The position numbers and the translations under genes are program-made. Of a stretch of DNA of 64,000 nucleotides, positions 17,762 through 27,171 are shown piece after piece (positions within the stretch are counted from its first letter, which is position 1; the number at the start of each line of letters is the position of its first letter). Source of the DNA: Flavobacteriaceae bacterium (lineage in GTDB: Bacteria; Bacteroidota; Bacteroidia; Flavobacteriales; Flavobacteriaceae); the NCBI GenBank assembly GCA_024232495.1, contig JAAEPP010000080.1, forward strand, positions 1 through 64,000, written 5' to 3'. Under the pieces are notes generated by a model. It did no database searches and had not been told where the DNA came from. It saw only the letters and a list, made by a program, of their open reading frames with translations.

Positions 17762-19036
17762 TTATTCTTTTTGTTCCTCTATTTTAGTCTCAACTTTACT
17801 GCCAGGTTTTAATATTTTAGTAACGGTGTTATAGGGACCTGTAATAACTAAATCTTCTTCTTTTAATCCCGAAATGATTTCAATATTTGAATCATCTTGA
17901 ATTCCCGTAGTAACAACTCTTAGTTTAGCTACATCACCTTCTTTTACAAACACACATTCAAACTTTTCTGCTGTTGTCGATTTTGTTTCTTTCACAACTA
18001 GTTTCGCAGTGGTACTGGATGTGTCAGTTTTAATAACTATCGAGCTGATGGGCACCCCAATTATTTTCTCTTTTAAATTGGTAATAATATCCACCGTCGC
18101 AGTCATTCCTGGTCTAAATGGCGAATAGTTATCGGATCTATTTATTGTTAAGTCTTTATAGGAGTCTGGAAGAATTCTAACTTTTACCTTAAAGTTTGTT
18201 ACTTGGTCAACTGATAAGGTGTTTTCGGCCGTATTTGCAATTTCTGTAACAACTCCTTTAAATTCTCTTTTTAAATAAGCATCAACTTCTACAATTGTTG
18301 AATCTCCAACATTTACTTTAACAATATCTGTTTCATTAACATCAACTTCAACTTCCATATTATTTAGGTTAGCAACTCTAACAATTTCAGTACCTGCCAT
18401 TTGAGCTGTGCCAACAACACGTTCTCCTAATTCCACTGAAAGTTTAGAAATTGTTCCATCTCTTGGAGCAAAAATCGATGTTCTTGATAAATTATCTCTA
18501 GATTGTTTTACAGAAGACTTTGCACTCTCTACATTATAAAAAGCAGACCTCACATTTGCTTGCGCTACTTCATAATCAGTTTGTGAACGCTCCCAATCAG
18601 ATCTTGAAATTACTCCCTTTTCAAAAAGAGATTTATTTCTCTCAAAATTAATTTTAACATTTGCTAAATTTGCCTCAGCTTGAGTCAATTGTGCTTTTAC
18701 ATTTTGTAATCCTGCTTGAGATTGATCTACCATTGCTTGCACCAAATCGGGATTAATACTAACTAATAAATCTCCTTTTTTAACTTGTTGCCCTTCAATA
18801 ATAGGTAGTTCAATTATTTCTCCCGAAACTTCAGAAGATAATTTAATCTCAACCTCAGGTTGAATTTTTCCGGTTGCTGCAACGGTCTCAACAATATCAA
18901 TTAAACGAATACTTGTAACTTCGACTTCTTTAAAATTCCCGCTTTTACCGAACCAACCAGCTTTTTTACCAGAAATTAGTACAATCAATAAAATTACAAT
19001 AATAACAATTATCCAAACGAAGGTCTTTTTTTTCAT
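17762..19036 (-). CDS. Efflux periplasmic adaptor (membrane-fusion protein) B
   Basis: 424 residues: an N-terminal membrane anchor (about 5-25), the split biotinyl-lipoyl domain (..IQPEVEIKLSSEVSGEIIEL.. and IFAPRDGTISKL), a long alpha-hairpin (about 100-190) and beta-barrel and membrane-proximal domains. It belongs to the MacA/AcrA-type adaptors that bridge an inner-membrane transporter to TolC. The gene starts 2 bases after the TolC-like gene. With the second adaptor in the same operon it may serve the same MacB-type transporter, possibly as a mixed adaptor ring (inference). Confidence 0.9.
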   Translation of the reverse strand: MKKKTFVWIIVIIVILLIVLISGKKAGWFGKSGNFKEVEVTSIRLIDIVETVAATGKIQPEVEIKLSSEVSGEIIELPIIEGQQVKKGDLLVSINPDLVQAMVDQSQAGLQNVKAQLTQAEANLANVKINFERNKSLFEKGVISRSDWERSQTDYEVAQANVRSAFYNVESAKSSVKQSRDNLSRTSIFAPRDGTISKLSVELGERVVGTAQMAGTEIVRVANLNNMEVEVDVNETDIVKVNVGDSTIVEVDAYLKREFKGVVTEIANTAENTLSVDQVTNFKVKVRILPDSYKDLTINRSDNYSPFRPGMTATVDIITNLKEKIIGVPISSIVIKTDTSSTTAKLVVKETKSTTAEKFECVFVKEGDVAKLRVVTTGIQDDSNIEIISGLKEEDLVITGPYNTVTKILKPGSKVETKIEEQKE

Positions 19037-19038
19037 AA

Positions 19039-20484
19039 TTAAAATTTAAGCTCAGTAGCTGGTATTCCAAAGTATAATTCCAATACTTTTAATTTAAAAA
19101 TATAATCAAATTTAGTTCTATTAGCTTCAATATTAGCAGTACTATATCGTAGTTTGGATTGACTAAACTCAAATGAGTTTGTTAAACCTACATCAAACCT
19201 AGTTTTTGCATATTCGTAAGCTAACTCTTGAGATTTAAATGATGCCAATGCAGCATCGTACGATTTCTTTGCTCCATCTGCATCGACATAGGCTTGATAT
19301 ACCGATGATTCTAAATCGAGTTTAGCCTGTTCCAGTTGATATTCGTTTCTTTTAACATTAACTATATTACGCTTTACATTGTTTCTAGTAGAAAATCCAT
19401 TAAAAATTGGAAGACTTAAATTTAATCCATAAGAAACACCGTCATTGTCAGACAACTGATCTGTAAATGCTTTTGCTGGTGTTTGTATCAAGCTGGTATT
19501 TGGCACTTCCGATAAAACAACTTCTCCTGTAGATCCTACATAACCTATTTGAGTAGTTAATGTTGGATTGTCAGGATTTAACACCGAAGAAATTTGAGGA
19601 ATATCATTTTCGCGAGTATTGTAATTAAAATATGCATTAAGAGTAGGCCAATAAATACTTCTAGAAATTTCTAGATCTTTATTGGCAATATTCATGTTTT
19701 GTTCTGCAATTTTTACTTCATATCTATTTTCTTTGGCAGAATTAATTACTTCGTCAATGTTTTTCTCTGCTACTTCAGATAATATTACAGAAAATTCTTG
19801 ATCTGCAATATCGAAATTTCCATAATCTTTAATTAGTAATAATTGAGCTAAACTCACTAAAGAGATTCTAACATTACTTTCAGAATTTACAATCGCTTGT
19901 TGCTCTTGAGCACTAACCGCATTAATTTCTAATAAGTCTCCTTCAGGTAATACTCCTGAGTCTACTAATTCTTTAGTTCTTGAAATTTGATCTTTAGTGA
20001 CCTTATTTTGTTCCAATGCAACCTCTAAATTTGCTTTTGCTAACAATACTTGTAAATAATTATTTGCAACAAACAATGCGATGTCATCTTTTATTTTACT
20101 TGAGTTATATTGCGAAGAAAGTTGTTGCATTTTTGCTTTTTGTAATTCTCGGTGATTTCTTAAACCACTAAAAACAGTAACTCCAGCAGAAACACTGTAG
20201 GATGAACTCCTCGAAGTAATATTTCTTAAAATCCCCGTTGTAACGTCTTGTGTTAAACCTGTATTCCAGCTGTTAGAAGCCGAGCCGTTGATCGATGGCA
20301 AGAAGTTCCCAATGGCTCCACTTTTTGCTATATCAGAGTTTTCAATATCTAATTCTGATTGTTTTACAGAAATATTGTTTTCTATCGCATAAGCAACACA
20401 TTCTTGAAGTGTCCATTTTTTATTTTGTGCTATTAATGTTATTTCCATACCCAGAAATAAACACAACATTACTAAAGTCTTCAT
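19039..20484 (-). CDS. TolC-family outer-membrane efflux protein
   Basis: 481 residues from the ATG at 20484 (an in-frame ATG four codons earlier at 20496 is equally possible). It has a signal peptide (cleavage after ..ITLIAQ) and two tandem OEP repeats, each with the long coiled-coil helices of TolC, for example WTLQECVAYAIENNISVKQS near the N-terminus and the related pattern near residue 270. It forms the outer-membrane exit duct of a tripartite pump and lies between the two adaptor genes. Confidence 0.92.
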   Translation of the reverse strand: MKTLVMLCLFLGMEITLIAQNKKWTLQECVAYAIENNISVKQSELDIENSDIAKSGAIGNFLPSINGSASNSWNTGLTQDVTTGILRNITSRSSSYSVSAGVTVFSGLRNHRELQKAKMQQLSSQYNSSKIKDDIALFVANNYLQVLLAKANLEVALEQNKVTKDQISRTKELVDSGVLPEGDLLEINAVSAQEQQAIVNSESNVRISLVSLAQLLLIKDYGNFDIADQEFSVILSEVAEKNIDEVINSAKENRYEVKIAEQNMNIANKDLEISRSIYWPTLNAYFNYNTRENDIPQISSVLNPDNPTLTTQIGYVGSTGEVVLSEVPNTSLIQTPAKAFTDQLSDNDGVSYGLNLSLPIFNGFSTRNNVKRNIVNVKRNEYQLEQAKLDLESSVYQAYVDADGAKKSYDAALASFKSQELAYEYAKTRFDVGLTNSFEFSQSKLRYSTANIEANRTKFDYIFKLKVLELYFGIPATELKF

Positions 20485-20563
20485 ATTGATAATCATAATT
20501 GAATTGGTCTTTATTATGTTAAAAATGTTACAGTTTTATTTTAATTAAATTTTATCTACGTCT

Positions 20564-21715
20564 TTAAAAGTTAGCTCTTGGTTTTAATTGATTCCAAACT
20601 TTAATTTTGTCATTTGGTGATATTCCGGCTTTTACTTCTACATTAATACCGTCACTAATTCCTAGCTCTATCTCTTTTCTTTCAAAATTTTGATCTCCTA
20701 TTTCTATTTCAACAAAAGGAGTTTTTGTTTTTACATCATACTGTATCAGTGCCTCTTTTATAGCTATTACGCTATCTGCCCTTGCAAGAATAATAGAAGC
20801 ATTTGCACTAAGACCTGCTCTGATAAACGTAGCGTCTTTTTTGTTTAAAGTCCCTTTAATTTCGAATTGAATTGCTCCGTTTTCATCGATGCCCTTAGGC
20901 GCAATATAATCTAAAGTTGCATCAAATTTTTTATTATCAATGGCTCCAACTGTAATTTCTAAAGCTAAATCTTCTTTAATCTTTCCTACTTCACTTTCAT
21001 CAACTTTTCCCTCAAAAATCATGTTCGTAACATCTGCGATTGTTGCGATTGTAGTTCCATCGTTAAAATTGTTGGACTCTATAACTTGATTTCCTGTTTT
21101 TACTGGAACATCCAAAACCATTCCAGAAACAGTAGCTCTTATTTCAGTATTTGCAGCTGCTCCCATTCCACTTGTAGTACCTGTTTTAATAATATCATAA
21201 TTTTGGCGGGCGTTATTTAAGCTAATCTGTTCTTGTTTATAACGTTGTAATGATTGATTATAGGATAACTGTGCATTGTCAAATTCGTTTGCAGATATCA
21301 CTCCTTTTTCAAATAATCCTTTTTGCCTGTTGTAAATACTTTCTTGATTTTGAAAGGCTAATTTTGCTGTTTCAACTTGAGTGCTCACCGAATTGATATT
21401 ATTTTTAGCACTATTTAATGAAGATACGTTTGGGACTACTTTTACCATAGCTAATAAATCTCCCGATTTTACATAGTCGCCAGCTTCCACAAATATTTGA
21501 TCTATAATACCAGAGATGTTTGGCTTAATAAGAACCTCCTCCTTGGGTACTATACTTCCCGTAGCTACTGTTTTTTTTAAAATTGTGTGTCTAAAAGAAC
21601 TTTGAGTTTCATAAACTACTGGGTCTTTTTGATCTTTTAAGTAGATGTAACGTATTCCAAATACAAATGCAATTAAAATAACGGTTAAAGTGATAATAGT
21701 TCCTATTCTTTTCAT
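20564..21715 (-). CDS. Efflux periplasmic adaptor (membrane-fusion protein) A
   Basis: 383 residues: an N-terminal membrane helix (about 5-24), a lipoyl half-motif (GSIVPKEEVLIKPNISGIID), an alpha-hairpin (about 95-175, with GVISANEFDNAQLSYNQSLQ), the second lipoyl half and C-terminal beta domains. It is a MacA-like adaptor, encoded 37 bases after permease B and therefore closest to the MacB-type ABC genes. It is only loosely similar to adaptor B, for example in the ..LFEKGVIS.. hairpin segment, so the two are not a recent duplication. Confidence 0.9.
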   Translation of the reverse strand: MKRIGTIITLTVILIAFVFGIRYIYLKDQKDPVVYETQSSFRHTILKKTVATGSIVPKEEVLIKPNISGIIDQIFVEAGDYVKSGDLLAMVKVVPNVSSLNSAKNNINSVSTQVETAKLAFQNQESIYNRQKGLFEKGVISANEFDNAQLSYNQSLQRYKQEQISLNNARQNYDIIKTGTTSGMGAAANTEIRATVSGMVLDVPVKTGNQVIESNNFNDGTTIATIADVTNMIFEGKVDESEVGKIKEDLALEITVGAIDNKKFDATLDYIAPKGIDENGAIQFEIKGTLNKKDATFIRAGLSANASIILARADSVIAIKEALIQYDVKTKTPFVEIEIGDQNFERKEIELGISDGINVEVKAGISPNDKIKVWNQLKPRANF

Positions 21716-21752
21716 AATGGGTAATACTTTATATTTCTATTCTTTTTAAATT

Positions 21753-23012
21753 TTATTCAGTTCTCAATGCGTCTACAGGTTTCATTCTAGTGGCTCTCGT
21801 AGCAGGAATTAATCCTGCTAAAACACCAAAGAGAACTAATATCAATAAAGCAATTAAAATTACTTTTATATCGACAGCAGGATTGGCAAAGTTATCTATA
21901 GGTCCAATACTATCTATTATTGAATTTGTCAGCCATATTGCTCCTGAAGCAAATGCAATACCAGCCATTCCAGAAACGATAGTTAATAACAAAGACTCTT
22001 GAAGTATTTGTGTTCTTATGTTAAATGGAGTCGCTCCGAGTGCTCTTCGTATTCCTATTTCTTTCGTCCGTTCCTTTACAACAATTAACATAATATTACT
22101 AATTCCTATAGCGCCAGACAGCAGAACAAGGGTTCCAACAAAAAAACCAACAAAGGTCAATATACTAAACAGTCCCGATATTTTACCAAACTGTTGAGCT
22201 AAATCATAATCTCCAATTGCACGATTATCTTTTGGATGAATTGTATGTTGCTTTCTGATGATAGAAAATATCTTGGGTTTAAGATCCGTTATATTTGTTT
22301 TATCCTCTGCCGTGATTGCCATCCAACTTACTGTATCTCCATAATTAAATACTTGTGAAAATGTGGTAAATGGTACAAATATCGTATTAGCATCTTCTTC
22401 ATCATCTCCGTTATTATTACTTTTTTCAAAAACTCCGATAACTAAAAAATTAACTCCATTAATTTTTACATAGGATTCTAAAATATCCTCGTCTAGATCA
22501 TATAACGATTTTACTACATCTGCTCCAATAACAGCTACTTTCCTTTTTTCATTAATATCTGAATAACTTATAAAACGCCCTTGTGTTATGTCCATGGGTT
22601 GTTGATAAATGAATTCAGGGTAATCACCTGTAATACTAAAAGCTCCTGTTTTATCTTTTCTTGTAACATTATTTGCCCCTCTGTAACCTCCTAGTTGGTT
22701 TCTTGGAGAAACATATTTTAATGAAGGTACTTTTTCTTTTAAAAGAGCTACATCATCAATTTTAAAATTATACCGCCTTCCCTTAGGTAATCCTTTATAT
22801 GCCTTGGATGTACTTTGCGACCACATAAAAATTGAATTGGTTGCAAAATCACCAAAATCTTTGATAACTCCATTTTTTAAACCATTTGTTAAGGCGAGTA
22901 ACAATACCAAAATCATGATCCCCCAAAAAACACCAAAAGCGGTCATTAAAGTCCTAAAGCGGTTGGCATTTAATGCCTCTAATATTTCATTCCAACGATC
23001 TTTGTTTAACAT
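21753..23012 (-). CDS. MacB-type ABC transporter permease B
   Basis: 419 residues with MacB topology: one N-terminal membrane helix (about 20-42), a ~230-residue periplasmic MacB_PCD domain, then an FtsX domain with three helices (about 290-410) and the conserved ISNIMLIVVKERTKEIGIRRALGAT segment split across the helix 2-3 loop. It has no ATPase domain of its own; that is supplied by the separate gene at 24259-24966. It is a paralogue of the neighbouring permease and may form a heterodimer with it. Confidence 0.92.
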   Translation of the reverse strand: MLNKDRWNEILEALNANRFRTLMTAFGVFWGIMILVLLLALTNGLKNGVIKDFGDFATNSIFMWSQSTSKAYKGLPKGRRYNFKIDDVALLKEKVPSLKYVSPRNQLGGYRGANNVTRKDKTGAFSITGDYPEFIYQQPMDITQGRFISYSDINEKRKVAVIGADVVKSLYDLDEDILESYVKINGVNFLVIGVFEKSNNNGDDEEDANTIFVPFTTFSQVFNYGDTVSWMAITAEDKTNITDLKPKIFSIIRKQHTIHPKDNRAIGDYDLAQQFGKISGLFSILTFVGFFVGTLVLLSGAIGISNIMLIVVKERTKEIGIRRALGATPFNIRTQILQESLLLTIVSGMAGIAFASGAIWLTNSIIDSIGPIDNFANPAVDIKVILIALLILVLFGVLAGLIPATRATRMKPVDALRTE

Positions 23013-23021
23013 AACTTTTTA

Positions 23022-24266
23022 CTATTCTACCCTAAGTGCCTCTATGGGTCTTATATGTGCTGCTCTTCTTGCTGGTACAAAGCCTGCAAAAACCCCAGCT
23101 ATAATTAATATAGTGACTGTAATAATTGCAGTTTTAAAGTCTACTTGAGGTGACTTTATAAAATCATTATCTACCATTGGACTAATTAATTCTAACAAAC
23201 CTACTCCAGCAAACAAGCCTAAAAAACCCGCAAAAGATGTGATGAAAATTGCTTCTTGGAGAATCATTCCAATGATGGAGCTTGGCAATGCCCCGAGTGC
23301 TTTTCGAATTCCAATTTCTTTGGTCCGCTCTTTCACAACAATGAGCATAATATTACTTACACCAACAACTCCGGCAATAATGGTACCGATTCCTACAAAC
23401 CAAAAAACATAACTAATTGTTGCAATGAGGGTGTATATTCTTTTTGCTTCTTCTAATGTATTTTCAACCCTTACAGCACTTCGATCGTCTGGAGAAATAG
23501 TATGTTTAGTTCTAATATCGTTTTCAAAACTTTCTGATAAAGCCATTGACAGCGCTACGGCTTCGTCGAAATTATCAGACATCTTTACTGTATATGCTAA
23601 AGATCTGACTTTGTCTCCCGCGTTAAAAATTTGTTGGGCAGTAGTTAACGGAATAAAAACTCGACTTTCCTCTCGTTTTCCACCAGGATCAGCATAAACT
23701 CCTACGACTTTAAAATTAATTCCCGAAATTTGAACATATTCTCCTATAGGATTTATCTTTTTAAAAAGATCTTGTTTAATTTGATTTCCAATAACAGCAA
23801 CTTTTTCTAATTGATTAATATCATTGTTATTCAGAAATCGTCCAGAAACCATGCGTTGGTTTTCAATAAATTGTTGATCTGGATATGCTCCCTCTACTCT
23901 ATAGTTTCCAACTTCACCATTATAAAGTAGTTGTCCTCGCCAAACGCTATATATCGATGTTTTGTACTCTAAATTGTCCGTATATTTTTCGTTAAATTCA
24001 TCAAAATCATTATTTCTTAATTGAATTAATCTACCTGGATTTAGACCTTTATATTCTTTAGTAGTCCTTCTAGTTCTAATTGCAATTCGGTTGGTAGCAT
24101 CTTCTTCGAATTGAGATTTTACTCCCTTTTCAATTCCACTACTAAAGCCAACTAGGATTACTAAAATAAAAATTCCAAAAAACACAGAAACCATTGTTAA
24201 AAACGTTTGAAGTTTATTTTTTAACATGGTTTCAAAAATTTCTTGCCAGCTTTCTAAACTAAACAT
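23022..24266 (-). CDS. MacB-type ABC transporter permease A
   Basis: 414 residues with the same layout as permease B: N-terminal helix (about 18-40), periplasmic MacB_PCD domain and FtsX domain near the C-terminus, including VGVSNIMLIVVKERTKEIGI. The start overlaps the ATPase gene by 8 bases, a strong sign of translational coupling. Which compound is exported cannot be read from the sequence; MacB relatives move macrolides, peptides and lipid-linked substrates. Confidence 0.92.
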   Translation of the reverse strand: MFSLESWQEIFETMLKNKLQTFLTMVSVFFGIFILVILVGFSSGIEKGVKSQFEEDATNRIAIRTRRTTKEYKGLNPGRLIQLRNNDFDEFNEKYTDNLEYKTSIYSVWRGQLLYNGEVGNYRVEGAYPDQQFIENQRMVSGRFLNNNDINQLEKVAVIGNQIKQDLFKKINPIGEYVQISGINFKVVGVYADPGGKREESRVFIPLTTAQQIFNAGDKVRSLAYTVKMSDNFDEAVALSMALSESFENDIRTKHTISPDDRSAVRVENTLEEAKRIYTLIATISYVFWFVGIGTIIAGVVGVSNIMLIVVKERTKEIGIRKALGALPSSIIGMILQEAIFITSFAGFLGLFAGVGLLELISPMVDNDFIKSPQVDFKTAIITVTILIIAGVFAGFVPARRAAHIRPIEALRVE

Positions 24267-24966
24267 ATTCCTTGGTTTTAGCCCTCACCTGTTTTACTTT
24301 TGAATCACTTGTAATAATACCATCTTTTAGATTTACAATTCGCTTACACATGTGAGCTATATCATCTTCATGCGTAACAATTAAAATCGTTTTCCCTTCA
24401 TCATTTATTTGTTGGATTAACTCCATCACCTCATAGGAAGTTGTTGAATCTAACGCTCCAGTAGGTTCATCTGCTAACAATACTTTGGGGTCACTAGCCA
24501 ATGCTCTTGCAATAGCAACACGCTGTTTCTGACCCCCAGAAAGTTCATTGGGTAAGTGACCAGCCCAGTCTGCTAAACCTACTTTTTCGAGATACTGCAA
24601 TGCTTTTTCAATTCGAACAGTTCTGCTAACTCCTTGATAATAAAGGGGCATCGCAACGTTTTCTAGTGCAGATTTATAGTTTATTAAATTGAAAGACTGA
24701 AAAACAAAACCTAAAAACTTGTTTCTGTATTTCGCAGCAATTTTTTCATTAAGATTTTTAATGAGGGTACTATTTAAATTATAAACCCCTTCATCTGGTT
24801 CGTCTAGAATTCCTAAGATATTGAGTAATGTTGATTTACCAGAGCCTGAAGATCCCATAATAGCAACCATTTCGCCTTCAGAAACTTCAAAATTAATTCC
24901 TTTTAAAACATGAAGTGAGTTGCTCCCCATTTTATAGGACTTGTGCAGATTTTTAATTTCGATCAT
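24259..24966 (-). CDS. MacB/LolD-type ABC transporter ATPase
   Basis: 235 residues with all nucleotide-binding motifs: Walker A GSSGSGKST (38-46), Q-loop Gln90, signature LSGGQ (142-146), Walker B with Asp166/Glu167 in LLADEPTGALD, and the switch histidine in VTHED. It couples ATP hydrolysis to the two MacB-type permeases encoded downstream. It is the first gene of the pump operon; 135 non-coding bases lie upstream, with no convincing promoter seen. Confidence 0.95.
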   Translation of the reverse strand: MIEIKNLHKSYKMGSNSLHVLKGINFEVSEGEMVAIMGSSGSGKSTLLNILGILDEPDEGVYNLNSTLIKNLNEKIAAKYRNKFLGFVFQSFNLINYKSALENVAMPLYYQGVSRTVRIEKALQYLEKVGLADWAGHLPNELSGGQKQRVAIARALASDPKVLLADEPTGALDSTTSYEVMELIQQINDEGKTILIVTHEDDIAHMCKRIVNLKDGIITSDSKVKQVRAKTKEYV

Positions 24967-25101
24967 GGTTGTTTATTAATATGACAAAGTACAGAAATTA
25001 TAATTTGTTAAATGTGAAATTGGTGTTAAGAAATAGTTCGATACTAGTCCTCATAAATTTCATAAATAAGACCTTTAAAAAAATAAAATGTTACAGATTC
25101 T

Positions 25102-25329
25102 TTAGTTTTTTTTTCTAGACCTATAAATGGCAAATCCTATAGCACCAATGAGTAGATAAGGAAATACCATCAAATACATAATTCCGTTGTTAACTCCTCT
25201 TGCCGTTTGTTGATTTTCGCCACTCTCCAGTACTGCTCTGCACATTGCACATTGTGCTTCAATAGTGATACTATTGAATAAAAAAAATAATGATACTATG
25301 AATATTAATTTTCGCTGCATTAATTTCAT
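25102..25329 (-). CDS. Small membrane protein with CxxC motif
   Basis: 75 residues: a signal peptide or anchor (MKLMQRKLIFIVSLFFLFNS), then QCAMCRAVLESGE carrying a CxxC pair just after the expected cleavage site, and a C-terminal membrane helix (about 50-68) ending in RSRKKN. I do not recognise a named family. It directly abuts the DUF420 gene, in the same unit as SCO, so a role in handling metal or thiols during oxidase assembly is possible but inferred. An alternative start at codon 4 exists. Confidence 0.7.
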   Translation of the reverse strand: MKLMQRKLIFIVSLFFLFNSITIEAQCAMCRAVLESGENQQTARGVNNGIMYLMVFPYLLIGAIGFAIYRSRKKN

Positions 25330-25857
25330 TTAATAGTAAGGAGAAATCATAAAATACACTATAACACCAGTAACAGCAACATATAACCAAAGTGGAAAAG
25401 TATAACGTGCTATTTTTTTGTGCTCTTCAAATTGACCAGAAATTCCTCGAACATAGGTAAATAAGACAAAAGGAATTACCAGTATTGAAAGAAAAATATG
25501 AGAGGTTAAAATAAAATAATATACATATTTAATAAACCCTTCTCCGCCAAATTTAGTAGAATCGGATGTCATGTGATAGACAACATAAAAAACTAAAAAT
25601 AATACAGAGAGAAGTATCGCAAACTTCATTAAAGTTTCATGATTTTTACGATTCCCTTTTTTTATTTGAACTACAGCAGTTACTAATACTAACGCCGTTA
25701 AAGCATTAATTCCAGCATACATAGGAGGTAAAAAACCCAAACGCTCAACCCCAGGAATTTTAATTCCAAATAATGCGGCAACAGCAATAGGAATAACTAT
25801 GGATAAAATCCAAATTAATCTGTTGTATTTTTTTTCGTTTAAAGTTGTATGTTTCAT
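25330..25857 (-). CDS. DUF420 membrane protein (CtaM/YozB-like)
   Basis: 175 residues with four to five membrane helices and conserved histidines (VYHMTSD, ILTSHIFLSI). The family includes staphylococcal CtaM, needed for a functional aa3-type oxidase, so a cofactor-assembly role is likely. It starts one base after the SCO stop codon and abuts the small CxxC gene, consistent with one operon for oxidase maturation. Confidence 0.88.
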   Translation of the reverse strand: MKHTTLNEKKYNRLIWILSIVIPIAVAALFGIKIPGVERLGFLPPMYAGINALTALVLVTAVVQIKKGNRKNHETLMKFAILLSVLFLVFYVVYHMTSDSTKFGGEGFIKYVYYFILTSHIFLSILVIPFVLFTYVRGISGQFEEHKKIARYTFPLWLYVAVTGVIVYFMISPYY

Positions 25858-25858
25858 A

Positions 25859-26500
25859 TTACAATAATAATTTAATATCTTCTTTTATCATTTGTATTCC
25901 ATTATCATCAAGTCCATTATAATAGATGATTGGATTTTCATTTTCATCTATTCTACATCTTATATATCCCTCTTGATCTATCAATGCAAAAAAACCAGAA
26001 TGTTCAAAACCTTCCTCAAACTTTGAATCTTCTCCTACAAATAAATTGAATCCTATATTAGCAAGCTCATATATACTTTCTTTATCTCCCGTTAATAAAT
26101 GCCAATTTGGGTTCGTGATATTATAACTCGTTGCGTATTGTTTTAATACCTCAGGGGTATCTGTATAAGGATCGATACTAAAAGAGGCCATCCCAAGATT
26201 AGGGTTTCCATAAAATTCATCTTGAATCTTTACCATATTTGTATTCATAATTGGACAGATAGAAGGGCAGGTAGTGAAGAAAAACTCAACAACATAGACC
26301 TTCCCCTTATAGGATTTATTGGTGATTTGTCTATTATCCTGATTAATAAAACTAAAATCGGGAACTTTCTTTAAGTCTTTATTTGTATCTAAAATATAAG
26401 ATAGTTCTTGGTTAGTGAATTTATCAACAATCTTAGGAACTGACCAAATTCCAAATACCAATATTATAAATGAAATACCAATGTAGGAATAGTTTTTCAT
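25859..26500 (-). CDS. SCO family copper chaperone
   Basis: 213 residues: an N-terminal membrane anchor (about 4-22) and a thioredoxin fold with the copper ligands CPSIC (Cys78, Cys82) and His167 in FEHSGFF. SCO proteins deliver copper to, or reduce the thiols of, the CuA site of oxidase subunit II. It lies 4 bases after the SCO-like gene without cysteines and 1 base before DUF420. Confidence 0.94.
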   Translation of the reverse strand: MKNYSYIGISFIILVFGIWSVPKIVDKFTNQELSYILDTNKDLKKVPDFSFINQDNRQITNKSYKGKVYVVEFFFTTCPSICPIMNTNMVKIQDEFYGNPNLGMASFSIDPYTDTPEVLKQYATSYNITNPNWHLLTGDKESIYELANIGFNLFVGEDSKFEEGFEHSGFFALIDQEGYIRCRIDENENPIIYYNGLDDNGIQMIKEDIKLLL

Positions 26501-26504
26501 AGAC

Positions 26505-27167
26505 TTAAATTTCTCTTTTAGAATTATACTTTTTTAGTGCTAATCGATATTCTGCTAGCAAAATTCGTACGTCATCATCCATTTTATTATTAATTTCAGA
26601 GTAATTACTTGAATCAAAACCATATAACATTCCTACATCTTCATCTTCATCTCTTCCCCTAAGATTTCGTTCCTTATCTATTAAAAAAACTTGATTTGAA
26701 GCAAAATTTTTATTAAGCGTATAACTGGACCCCAACGAATTAAAGACTTTTTGTATTTCAGTGGTATCGCCAAAAACAAAATTCCAATTTTCAGGGTTTT
26801 CAATTTCAGAAAGTTTTTGTTTTAAATTTTGAATTTGAGGTTCTGTACCCCTTGGGGTTAAAATAATAAATTGCAAATCTTTAAATTGATAATTTTTCTT
26901 ATAAATTTTATGAGCTAAATTAAAAGCATTAGACTTCGTTAATTCAAGATCATTACCAAAAAAACATAAAATTGTGAGGTGGTTTTGTAATTCTTTTTTT
27001 ACTTTATTTTCCGATTCAAATTGATCAATTTCCGAAACACCTCTGGTTAATACCGGCAACTTTGCAAAATTGTTAACTCCAGAGGAAAAAAACAAATAAG
27101 CAGTTATAGGCAATAAGAATAAGATTCCTAGAATTGTAAATTTTTTTATTTTTTCTGATATTTTCAA
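26505..27167 (-). CDS. Membrane-anchored thioredoxin-fold protein, SCO-like but without the CxxxC
   Basis: 220 residues with one N-terminal helix (about 10-28). The remainder follows the SCO pattern: LTILCFFGND where SCO has the CxxxC, DLQFIILTPRGTEPQ, NWNFVFGDTTEIQKV, then ASNQVFLIDKERNLRG where SCO has the ligand histidine. Both cysteines of the CxxxC and the histidine are missing, so it is probably a non-copper-binding paralogue of the SCO encoded immediately downstream. The start is a TTG at 27167, only 4 bases below a strong promoter, so the mRNA may be leaderless or the true start may lie further in. Confidence 0.7.
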   Translation of the reverse strand: MKISEKIKKFTILGILFLLPITAYLFFSSGVNNFAKLPVLTRGVSEIDQFESENKVKKELQNHLTILCFFGNDLELTKSNAFNLAHKIYKKNYQFKDLQFIILTPRGTEPQIQNLKQKLSEIENPENWNFVFGDTTEIQKVFNSLGSSYTLNKNFASNQVFLIDKERNLRGRDEDEDVGMLYGFDSSNYSEINNKMDDDVRILLAEYRLALKKYNSKREI

Positions 27168-27171
27168 GCTA

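Noticed and set aside
17762..24966. Interpretation as an acquired antibiotic-resistance pump
   Set aside because: No mobile element, no base-composition change and no neighbouring resistance gene; MacB-type pumps have many substrates, so resistance cannot be claimed.
24967..25101. A promoter for the MacB operon with TACTTTG
   Set aside because: The element is one base short of the consensus and no TTG lies at suitable spacing, so it is not listed.
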